Shown here in pieces: positions 34,649 to 44,256 of a stretch of DNA of 64,000 nucleotides. The notes under the pieces were generated by a model. That model was not told the DNA's origin. It did not search any database and saw only the letters and a program-made list of their open reading frames with translations. This DNA is from Pyropia haitanensis (Eukaryota; Rhodophyta; Bangiophyceae; Bangiales; Bangiaceae). How positions within the stretch are numbered: the first letter of the stretch is position 1; the number at the start of each line of letters is the position of its first letter. The position numbers and the translations under genes were made by a program. The stretch covers positions 2,805,090-2,869,089 of the forward strand of contig SDUX01000010.1 of the NCBI GenBank assembly GCA_008729055.1. The letters run 5' to 3'.

Positions 34649-35833
34649 CTACAACTTGAACGCTCGCCCCTCCTCCCGCCGCCGCTGCTCCATCCGCAAC
34701 ACCTTGGGCGTCAGGTGCATCTTGGTGAGCTCGTAGCCGCCAAAGAAGATCGCCCCCCCCAGCGCGATCCACACCACCCGCGGCACCATCCCCGCCGTCA
34801 GCGCCGCGACGCCCTCCTCCCGCGCAATTCGCGACAGCCCGTCCACGACGCCCTTGTACGGCACCGTGCCGGCCGCCTGCGTCATCATCCGCGTCTTGAC
34901 CACGTCCAGCGGCGTCGTGACGGCGGCCGACACGGCGCCCGCGGCGGAGCCACACGCCGATGTCTGCCACGTCTGCAGGCGGCCGCCGTCGGGGTGGCCC
35001 GACGCGGCGCGGCGGGCAGACCAGCGGCTCTTGAGCGCCTCGTACAGCGGGAACTGGAGCGCATCAAAGGGGAGCTCCCGCAGCACCAGCGAGCCGTAGC
35101 CCGCGTAAAAGCCGCGAAAGCCCGACGTCCGCCATACGCTGCGGATCGCGTCGCCCGACGACGCGTGCATCCCCGCCTGCAGGCGCTGCTTGACCACCTC
35201 AAACGGCGCGCGGACAGTCGAGGACGCCACGTCACCGCCCGCGGCGGCGAGCATGTGCGCCACCGGCGCGTACCGACCGTGGCCGTCGGGGATGGTGTCG
35301 GCGAGCACCCGCTTCAGCGCGTCGTACGTGCCGAAAAAGGCGGCCGCCGCGGGCGCCGACGCAATCACCGCGGGCGCAATGCCCGCGTAGAGCCCGCGCA
35401 GCAGCTGCGCGCGCGCGACCGCGGCGGTGCCGGCCGCCTGCAACCGCGTCTTGAACGTGTCGAGGGGGAAGAGCACCACGTCCACCGCCGTGCCGGCTAC
35501 GGCGCCCGCGAGGAGGCCCACCTGAAAGGTACCGGTGGGCGTCAGCCCGGGCGCCACCGCCGCGGCGGGCGCGCCCCCGACTGCCGACGAGCCGCCGCCG
35601 GCCTTGACGCGCACGTGGACGCCCCCGTCGCCGCCGCCAGGCGTCGTCGCCTTTGCCAGCAGCAGCCCATGGAGGCGTGCGCCGCCGCCGACCGGTGACT
35701 GAGGGCAGCATGCCAGGGGGATGCCAGCCCAGGGGCGCCGCCGCCCGCGGCGTGGCGGCGGCGGCGCGCCGCCCGCGGCCGACATGCCGGGCGGCGGGAC
35801 AATGCTCAGCCGCGCCGCAGCGATGGTCGCCAT
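34649..35833 (-). CDS. SAMC: S-adenosylmethionine carrier, mitochondrial carrier family
   Basis: An inner-membrane exchanger of S-adenosylmethionine for S-adenosylhomocysteine; plant homologues work in mitochondria and plastid envelopes. Single exon, 394 residues, ATG at 35833 (MATIAAARLSIVPPP). The three carrier repeats show their signature: PLDTFKTRLQ, PFEVVKQRLQ and PLDVVKTRMM, each followed by a second helix segment. LYAGIAPAVIASAPAAAAFFGTYD, RELPFDALQFPLYE and AGMVPRVVWIALGGAIFFGG place it with SLC25A26-type carriers. About 100 residues precede the first helix and are rich in Pro, Arg and Gly with few acids, which suits a plastid or mitochondrial presequence. The gene is head to head with the PTGES2 relative. 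Confidence 0.9.
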   Translation of the reverse strand: MATIAAARLSIVPPPGMSAAGGAPPPPRRGRRRPWAGIPLACCPQSPVGGGARLHGLLLAKATTPGGGDGGVHVRVKAGGGSSAVGGAPAAAVAPGLTPTGTFQVGLLAGAVAGTAVDVVLFPLDTFKTRLQAAGTAAVARAQLLRGLYAGIAPAVIASAPAAAAFFGTYDALKRVLADTIPDGHGRYAPVAHMLAAAGGDVASSTVRAPFEVVKQRLQAGMHASSGDAIRSVWRTSGFRGFYAGYGSLVLRELPFDALQFPLYEALKSRWSARRAASGHPDGGRLQTWQTSACGSAAGAVSAAVTTPLDVVKTRMMTQAAGTVPYKGVVDGLSRIAREEGVAALTAGMVPRVVWIALGGAIFFGGYELTKMHLTPKVLRMEQRRREEGRAFKL

Positions 35834-36342
35834 CGTGGCCACGGGAGGGGCGAACGTTGGGCAGGAGATGAGTGTCGCGCCGCCGGCACGCGGCAGCCCC
35901 ACTTGGCCAGCCGGCAGTTGTGCAGGCGCGGATCGGCGGGCAGCGGAGCGTCCCGGGTGGGTGACTGATTTGGGTGGTGAGCGAGACGCGTCCAGACGCA
36001 ATAGATGTGGGCCTCCGCGTGGGCGAGCGATCAGGCTACAACGGACAATGCACGCCGTGGAATCCCCCACCCACGATCAATTTCTTCGCTGAACTCTGCA
36101 TTTGAATTCTGCTCTGAACTCTGCCTTTGGTGGTGTAACATCCCTGGCCACCTCCAGCGCGGTCACGTCCTCGGCGGGACTGCAACCGCGGCCGCCTCGT
36201 GCCGCCACCGCCGCGGCGGTTCATCCCCGCGGCGGCGCGGATCCAGACCCTCCACCGGCCCTGTCGTGTCCAACGGCGGACCCCCCGCCCCGCCTGCCCA
36301 TCCCCCCCTCCTACCCCATTTCCCCCCCCCCTGCCCATTGCT
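35834..36342. promoter_or_regulatory. Shared upstream region of two divergent genes
   Basis: 509 bases between two divergent starts. Repeated gaactctgc/gaattctgc words occur at 36088-36125. C-rich pyrimidine tracts precede the plus-strand ATG. No TATA box is seen. Confidence 0.4.
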
Positions 36343-38061
36343 ATGATGGCCTCCTCTGCGGTGCGGTGGGCGCGGGCCTGCCAGGGGGTGGCGGCGACCA
36401 CCTGGGCGGCCGCCACCGCCCCGGCCGCCGCCACCGCCGCCACCGCCGCAGCGGCGGGGGGGGGCGCCCGCGGCCGCGGCGGTGCGCCGCTGCCGCTGCC
36501 GCTGCCCCTGCGGGCACCGCCGGCGCCCCTGCGGGCGGCGTCGGCGACCCCCCCGCCGCCGCCCGCCGCCGGCCTGGCGGTGACGGCGGCCCGCCGGTCG
36601 GGCGGCTGCTGGCCGCCGCGGGGGCTGGCCGACGCGGCGGGCGGCGGCGACGGCGGCGGTGGCGGCGGCGGTGGCGGCGGCGGTGGCGGCGGCGGCGGCG
36701 GCGGTGCGCCCCGCCGCGACGCGTCGGCCGCGCGCTGCCTCTCCACCACCGCCGCGGCGGCGGCGGCGGCGGCGGTGGCTGCCAGCGGCACGGTCGTTGC
36801 CGCCGATGCGGGGGCGGGCGCGGCGGTGGGGGCGGGGGAGGCGGCGGCGGCTGCCGGGGGGGGGGCGCCGCCGGCAATGCCGTCGGTGACCCTGTACCAG
36901 TATGTGCCGTGCCCGTATTGTGCGTTGACGGCGGCGGTCGTGCCGTGAGGTTGCTGCTCGCGGGGGGTGGGTGGGTGGGGGTGGCGCGGGCTGGGTCTAG
37001 CCGCGCTGTAGGTGCGGGTGTGAGGTGGAGGGGTTGGCGACGTCGTGAGTGGTGGACTGGGGGGGAGGCGTGCTTGCGCGACACGCGAGTGCAGCAGTGG
37101 CGACTGAGTGAATGGACCTGTGTACGCGACGTTTCGACGTTGTGCCAGAGGTGTTCGTGGTCTGGGATGGACACGCTGCGTGGTTTCTGCCATCGCCTGG
37201 GTGCTGTGTGTGTGTACTGACGGTAGCCGTTGCCCTTGACGCTCCCCTCGTTCCACTGCGAGCCACCGCTGCGCAGGCAACAAGGTGCGGGCGTACCTGG
37301 ACTACCACAACATCCCGTACACGGCCGTCGAGGTGGACCCGCTGCGGAAGAAGGCGCTCGCGGCGTTCCCACCGACCTACCGCAAGGTCCCGATCGCGGT
37401 CATTGACGGTCGCCAGGTGAACGGGTCGTCCGATATTATCGCGGCGCTGGACGCGGCCGTCCACGCTGCTCCCGCCCCCGCTGCCGCCGTTGCCGGTGTC
37501 GATGGCGGCGACGCTGTTACCCCCACCGTGCTGGCCGCCGCGGATGGAACGGCCGCGTCCGAGGAAGAGCAGCGGTGGCTGACGTGGGTGGACGAGAAGC
37601 TCGTGAAGCTGCTGCCGCCCAACATCTACCGCTCCATGCCCGAGTCCCTCCAGACGTTTGACTACGTGTCCGAGTGTATGGACTTTACGGCGGTACAAAA
37701 GGTGGCCATCCGCTACGTTGGCGCCGCCGCCATGTACGGAGTGGCGAAGAAGCTCAAGAAGAAGTACGCGATTGAGGAGCCGCGGGCGGCGCTGTACGCC
37801 GCGGTGGGCGAGTGGCTGGCCGAGGTGGACGCCCGCGGCGGCGCCTTTTACTCGGGCACCGACGAGCCGGGGCTGGTGGACCTGGCCGTCTGGGGCGTCC
37901 TCCACAGCCTCGAGCCGTTTGACACGTGGGCGGACGTGACGGAGCACACGGCCGTGGGCGGGTGGTACGAGCGGGTCAAGGTCAAGGTGGGGGAGCCCGT
38001 GCTGGTCGCCGCGGGAGCGACGGACGCCAAGCAGGCAGACGCGGAAGCGTCTGTAGGTTAA
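36343..38061 (+). CDS. PTGES2: Prostaglandin E synthase 2-like glutaredoxin/GST protein
   Basis: An organelle-anchored protein with a glutaredoxin-like N-terminal domain and a GST-like C-terminal domain; the animal protein binds haem and glutathione, and algal function is unknown. Two exons, 36343-36919 and 37277-38061, give 453 residues. The intron (donor GTGCGT) splits the last Cys codon of the active site CPYC, which continues as NKVRAYLDYHNIPY. The cis-Pro block YRKVPIAVIDG, then NGSSDIIAALD, and the C-terminal FYSGTDEPGLVDLAVWGVL and VGGWYERVK match the family. The first 170 residues are Ala/Gly/Pro-rich with a possible targeting peptide, a long Gly run near 36655-36705 and a hydrophobic Ala-rich span near 36750-36800 that may anchor it. 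Two in-frame ATGs start the gene; I used the first. Confidence 0.9.
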
Positions 38062-38381
38062 TGCGGCGCGCAGTGGGAGGCGACGCAGCGGTTGGCGTCG
38101 AGGGGCGGCTCGGTATTCGGCGGGGTCGGTGGTCGCCCGCAAGCTCAAGATGCACGGCGCAATAGGCCTGACGCAGGGAGCACGTGCCAGTGGTGGACAG
38201 CACCACCGCTGCTCCTTCCCGCCAGGGGACCCGCAGTTTGAGCAATGGGCAGGGCGAGGATGGACGCCGTTGTATGTATGTACTCTCTTGACCTCCCCAA
38301 GGCCCCTAGCCATACGCGAGTCGCGCGTGCATTGAAAGCAGTACAATAGAGACGTTGTGCATGGCCCCTACGCACTAACTG
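38062..38381. other. 3' flanks of convergent genes
   Basis: 320 bases between the PTGES2 stop and the RPB6 stop. No gene is seen. Confidence 0.5.
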
Positions 38382-39526
38382 CTACTCAATGGTCAACTCA
38401 CTGCAGTTCCAGTCCTCAAAGCTGCCGTCTGGGAGATAGCGCCGGATAGTAATGGGGATCTTCTTTTGTCGCAGCTCCTGTGGACGCCATCCCCCCCAAC
38501 CAAAAGCAGTTGCACAGCACCCCGAGGCACGGGGTGCCAGCAACCGACACGCACAATGGGAACAGCGGCGCAATGCAAACAAGGAGTCCCTCACGGGCAG
38601 CGTCAGCATCGAATCGACGGCCACGAGTCGCGCCCCAACACGGGCCCACCACCACCAACCCCGGCGTGCATGCACACATACACAAACGCAAAAACACCCA
38701 CAGCGGGCCAGCAAACCAAGCCGACAACAGAGCAACAGCACGCACCTTTTGTGCAATCATGAGCGGGTCCGTCTCGCCCACCAGCTCCACCATGACCGGG
38801 GCGCCCATGGAGATTTGCTGGGCCCGGGTGCCGAGCACCCGCGCCCGCTCGTACTTGGTCATGTATCGGGCGGTGATGCGCTTGACGTTTGGTCTGCGAG
38901 GAGGCGACGTCCCATTGGAGCCAGGGAGAAAGAGACGCAGAAAAACAGGACGAGTCAAAGAGTATCCAAGATGCAAAAACAGCGTCCAGGTGTCCCAGAC
39001 AAGACACCGCAAGCCCACCAGAACGGCAACCAAGGCGGGACAGGAACCCAGCCACAACGCACCACACCCACCCGCGCGTCACCAGCAAAGAGGACCCCAG
39101 CCGCCGCAGCAGCGCACGCGGGGGGACACAGCAGAGACAACAACAAAACAAAAAGCAACCGCTCAGAGCGTTAGACGCACGTCCGACTGCAACATCCCCA
39201 CACGGCTAGCCAGACTACCGCCCCATAGGCTGGACCGACACTCACCGACGGCAAGAGGGCAACCGCGTGCGGCTCGCACCCGCCCCCCCCCTCCGTCCGC
39301 ACCTCTACCCCCCCCCACCAACGCCAGCGCATCCTGCACGCCTCCCCAGACGGTGGCTGCCGCCGCCAACAAAGCAAACTCCCCCGCGGACGTACTGTGT
39401 ATACGTACTGCCCGAGCCTTCCTCCCCCTCAGGCTCGGGCGCGTCGTCCACATTGTCGTCGCCCACGGCGGCGGGGTCAAAGTCGTCAGGCGGCACGACG
39501 CCGTCATAGTTCTCCTCGTCACTCAT
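38382..39526 (-). CDS. RPB6: RNA polymerase I/II/III common subunit RPB6 (RPABC2)
   Basis: A shared subunit that clamps the largest subunit in all three nuclear RNA polymerases. Three exons on the minus strand, 39526-39396, 38893-38746 and 38477-38382, give 124 residues. Exon 1 holds the acidic, disordered N-terminus ([20 protein letters not shown]). Exon 2 carries [20 protein letters not shown] and [17 protein letters not shown]. Exon 3 carries [20 protein letters not shown] and [11 protein letters not shown] with a TAG stop. All are hallmark blocks, and length matches the family. For exon 1 two GTACGT donors lie 15 bases apart; only the second, at 39395, restores the phase of exon 2. The second donor is GTGCGT. 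Assignment is firm. Confidence 0.95.
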
Positions 39527-40617
39527 CGTGTCGGTGCCAGCGGCGGGGCGGCGCGGCGGCCGGGCGGCGGGGCGGAGGGGCGGGCGGCAGCAAAGGCCGA
39601 CCGGTAAGGTTGGGGGAATGAAGGGGGAGAGCGGTCGGCGAGGACGTTTGTCTACAGGGGGGAGCCGAGTACGCGTGAGAAGGGAGACGAAGAGGGCGGG
39701 GGTGGCGCCAACGAGCGCTGTTGAGCTGTGGACGGGGACGTGGCAAGGTCGCGCGACGTGGCGCGGACGGCGACGCCATCCTGCGGAAAAGTCGAATGGC
39801 AGGCAAGAAAACAGGAGTCGACTTAAATACTAGGGTCTCTGCTCAAACAGGAACAAGTTCATGCTAGACCAAATCCCTCTAATGTACTGCACTTGTGTGC
39901 TCGCATAACTGTTCGTCTTGACCAAGTCGCCACGTTGCAATGCTTACAATCGAAGAGCGGGACACCGCGACGCAGGGCCGTGGAACAAAGAACGATGCGT
40001 GGCCAAAAATATCGGCAATGGTCCCCGCCGTCATCCGCCCGCCGCCAACGACGCACCGCCGTTGGGGCCCCGCCGCAAGGGCGCCGAGACGGCTGCCGCG
40101 CCGCGCCACCCCGCGGCCGGGAGCTTAGGCTGGCGGGGGTGAGCGGGTGGGCCCACCCTCTCAGCGGCTCCCCCCTCCTCGTCGCGGCCAGCCGCCGGGA
40201 GCGTCAGCCAACGGCGCCCCGCCGGCCAGCCGACCCGCCGCCGACGCGGGCGGCCGCCGCGGCGGCCGCCGCCGCCGCCGCCGGTGTGCCAGCGTCTGCC
40301 GCCGCCACCGCCGCTGCCGCCCAACGCGGCTGCCGCGGCCGCCGCCGCGGCCGCCGCCGTGCGCCCGCGGTTGGGGGCCCGCCGTCGCGGGCGCGCCACC
40401 CGGGTGCACGCGGGCGCGGCGGGGGGGGGGGGGAGGGGGTCGCCGGCCGCGGCGGCGGCCGCCCTTTGTCGCTGCCCCCACGCCTCCCCCTCCCCCCCCC
40501 CGGGGGGCGGGAGCCCTGTCGGCCCCCTCGGCCCCGCCGGCACCCCTGTCGGCCGCCGCGCCGCGGCGGCCGCCGCGGCGGTCGTTCCCTTTCCGCTCCT
40601 CCTTGGACCCGCGGTCG

Positions 40618-40655
<38 letters not shown>

Positions 40656-42722
40656 TCGCGGCACGCCGCGGTCGGCCGACCCGCCGATACGTTGGGGTGG
40701 CGTTGACGGGCAGAGGAGCGAGGGGCGGGCGGCTGACGGCCGGGCCGGCCGCCACGGCCGGCACACCCCGCCCCGCCCCGCCGGCGTGCCCCGGCACGTC
40801 CCCCCCCCCCCCCCCCCACCCGCTCCCTCGCCCGCGACGCCGCCCGCCGAGGCTCCCCGGCCGCTGGCCGTAGCCGAGACGGCGGGCGGTGCCGCCGCCG
40901 CCGCCGCCGCCGCCACCGGTGCTGCCCGTGTCCCGCCGGGGGAGGGGGGGGGGGGGGGCGCGCCGGCGGCGGCGGTCACCGGCCGCGGCGGCGGCGCTGC
41001 CCGTCGCGCGGGGCGGAGAGTGGGTGCCACCCCCCCCCCCCCCCCCCCCCCCCCCGCCGCCGCGGCCCGCTGCTGCCGCCCCTCGGCCCGCCATTCCGCC
41101 GCCCCCACCGCGTCGCTCCCCCTCTAGCGGCACCACCACGGCGGCCTCCCCCGCTCGGCTGTGTCCCCCCCCCGCGGGCCACGGTCTTGTCACCTTGGCC
41201 GCCGGGCGGCGCCGCGGCGCCCCGCGGCGCGGGCGCCACCGCCGGTCCGTTGCCTACCGCGGCGGGCGGCCCGGCGGCGGCCAACGCGTGGGCAGCGCAA
41301 GAAGGGGGGGGGGGGGGGAGGGGAAGGCGGGGGGGGGGGACGGCGCGGAGCGCGGGGACAGGGCGGGCGCCGGGTGTTAGCGCTGCACAGACACCCGCCG
41401 GCGGCGCTCCTCGCCACGCACCCCCCCCCCCCCTCTTGCCGCTCCTCACCTGGAAGAGGAGCGGCGACTTGCCGCCTGCGCAGCGCACCTCCCTACCGCC
41501 GTGCACACCTCCCCCCCCCCTGCACACCGCCCCTCTCGGCACACACCCCACCCCTCCCACCCCTGCCCGCCCGCCGTTAGAGGCGCGGCGGCGCAGGGAC
41601 AGCGACAGCGCGACCGCCCACACCCCCCCCCCCTCCCCCCCCCCCCTCCGCCTCGGCTCTTCAACGCAGACAGCGGGGAGGGAGGAGGGGAACGCCGTGA
41701 CAGGCGGTCCGCTCCCGCCGCGACCCCCCCCGGCAACCCCCCCCCCGCCCCCCCGCCAACCCCCCCCACCGGCGTGTGCCCACCCCCCCGCCGAGCGGCT
41801 GACGGCGGCGCGTGGCTGCCAGCGGCAGGGACGCGCGGGCGGGCCGCGGCGTCTGCGCACGCGCCCGCCGCGGGCGGGAGTGTGGTGGGGGGCGGCCGGC
41901 ACGCCAGTGGGCGGCGGGAGGGGGGCCGACGGTAGGGGCGCGGGGTGTCGGCGCGCCGCGGGCGGGTGGGCGCGCGCCGGTTGGGCGGGGACGGGCGGCC
42001 GGGGGGAGGGGGAGGGGGGGGGGGGGGGGAGCGCGGGACGCCGCCGCCCGCCGCGCCGCCGCCAGAGTAAACCCCGCCGCGGCCAACGTGGCCCGCCGCA
42101 CCGGCGGCGACCGCCTTGGCCGCCCGGCGCGGCCGCACCGCGCCGTCCCCCTCCCCTCTCCCCTTCCGCAACGGCGGGCAGCACCCCGACCGTCTGTGCG
42201 ACGCTGTTAAGCGTCGCGGCCGCCCGCCCGCCCTCTTCCCCGCGAGCCCCCCCCCCCCCCCCCCCCCCGCCGCCCGCCCGCCCGCCCGCCCGCCCGCCCG
42301 CCCGCCCGCCCGCCCGCCGCCGGTGGCCGCGGCCGCCCCGCCCGCCGCCCGCCGCCCGCCGCCCGCCGCGCTCGTGCCGTCGCTGCGGACATCTGCGCCG
42401 CCGCTGCGCCCCCCCCCCCTGCGCCCGCGCTGTCCTTCTCCTCCCCGCCGTCGTTGCAGACGGCCGGGCGCGGGTTGCGAGGCACAGGGGGGAGGGGGGG
42501 GCACCGGGACCAAGGGCGGGGCGGGGGCGCCGAGGGGGCGGACATAGGTGGGGGGGAGGGGGGGGGGGGGGTGAGGGGGGGGAGCGGGGGCCAGGCGGCC
42601 GGCGGGCCTCCCGTCCCCCCCCTTCCCCCCCCCCCCCCCCCTTCCCCTCCCCACCAGCGCCGTCCCCCCCCCCCCCCCCCCCTTCGCGGGTGCCGTCGCC
42701 GCCCCGCTGCCGCCGCCGCGGC
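39527..42722. other. No gene I can support; low-complexity tracts
   Basis: The first 300 bases are the upstream region of RPB6, with moderate GC near 39820-40020. From 40030 on, poly-C, poly-G, GCC and CCCG tracts keep frames open on both strands. Translations are Pro/Gly/Arg-rich without motifs. A C-rich, Pro-coding style on the plus strand and a Gly-rich one on the minus strand are equally plausible, so I leave it unassigned. Confidence 0.4.
42270..42317. repeat. CCCG tetranucleotide microsatellite
   Basis: About twelve units of cccg/ccgc follow directly on a C run and are succeeded by a shorter ccgccgcccg series to about 42370. Confidence 0.9.
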
Positions 42723-42839
42723 ATGCCCGAGGCCATGCCCGGCGCGCCAACGGCGGTCGCGGCGGCGGTCGGCACCGCCGCGGGGTGGTGGCCGCCCGTC
42801 GACGCGCTCGTCGAGTGGGTCGGCGCGCGCTTGGGGGGG

Positions 42840-42876
<37 letters not shown>

Positions 42877-43174
42877 ACGCCGACGCCGACGCGGACGGGG
42901 ACGAAGGGGGGGGGGGGGGGGGAACACCGTCTGGGCCGCCGCCGCCGCCGCCGCCGCCGACGCCGTCATCGTCGCTGCCGTCGCTGCCGGTGCCGGTGCC
43001 TACGAGGTGCCTCCCCGCGACGGCTGCCACGTCGACTGCCGCCGCCGACGCGGACGCGGGGGATGGCGCGGCGGCGGCCGACGACGGCGGTGACGCCGCC
43101 ACCGTGGTGCCGCCACTAGTAGGGACGCCCGCCAGCGGCGGCGGCGGCACGGGCACGGCAATAGCGGCGGCGAC

Positions 43175-43230
<56 letters not shown>

Positions 43231-44221
43231 CGGCGCCCGCCACCCGCGCGGCCGAGGCGGGTGCGGGGCAGGCGGCGGCGGCGGGGCTGGGCTCCCGGGA
43301 GCGGGCGACGGCCCCCCCCCCCACCCCCCTGTACTTGGCCCCCCCCCCCCCCCCCCCCCCCTTCCCCCTCCTCCTCCCTCCCCGCGCTCGGCCCGTCTGC
43401 CGAGCGGCAGTTTGCCACGCTCAGCCGCCTCCACACCGCCGCGGCGGCGTCTGTCTCGCGCCTCGCCGCGGAGCGGGCGGCGCTCGCCGGCGCCAACGCG
43501 ACGCTCACCGCCGCGTCGCGGGTGCTTGGCGACCGCCTCGCGGCGGCCGAGGCGTCGGCCGCCCGCGACGCGGCGGCGGCGGCCGCGGCGGTTGCCGACG
43601 CGGCCGCCGCCCGCGCCGACTGTGCGGCGGCGGCGGAGGCGGCGGCCGCCGCGACCGCCACCGCGGCGGCCGCGACGGGGCGGGCGGAGCGGGCCGAGGC
43701 GGCCGCCGCCGCGGCGGTCGAGGCGGCCGCGTCGGCGGCGGCGGCCGCCGCCACCGCCGCGGCGGCCGCGTCGACCGCGTCGGCGAGTGCCAAGGCGGCG
43801 GTGCCCGCGCCCGCCGCGCCCGCCGCGCCCGCCGCGGCGCCGGTGCCGCCAGAGATCCTGGAAAAGGCCGCCACGCCCGCTGCCAAAGAGGTGGCCGCGT
43901 CCGTGTCGGCCGCGTCGGCCGCGTCGGGTGTGCCCGCCGCCGGCGCGCCGACGACGGTCGCGACGGTGGTGGCGGCGGTGGACCCCGCCCCGCCGCCGCC
44001 GCCGCCCGAGGTTGCCGCCGCCCTCGCGGCGGTCGCGACCGAGGTCGCCGCCGTCTGGCGCCGCCACGCGCCGGCGGTGGTGCCGGCCCCGCCGTCGTCG
44101 TCGTCCGCGTCATCCCGGGGCACGCCCCGCCCGCCGCCGCCGCCCGCACTGCTCGTCCCGTCGCCACGGCCGACGCCGCTGCGCGTGCTGTCGGCGGGCG
44201 CCAAGTCCGCCGAGGGGCGCA

Positions 44222-44256
<35 letters not shown>

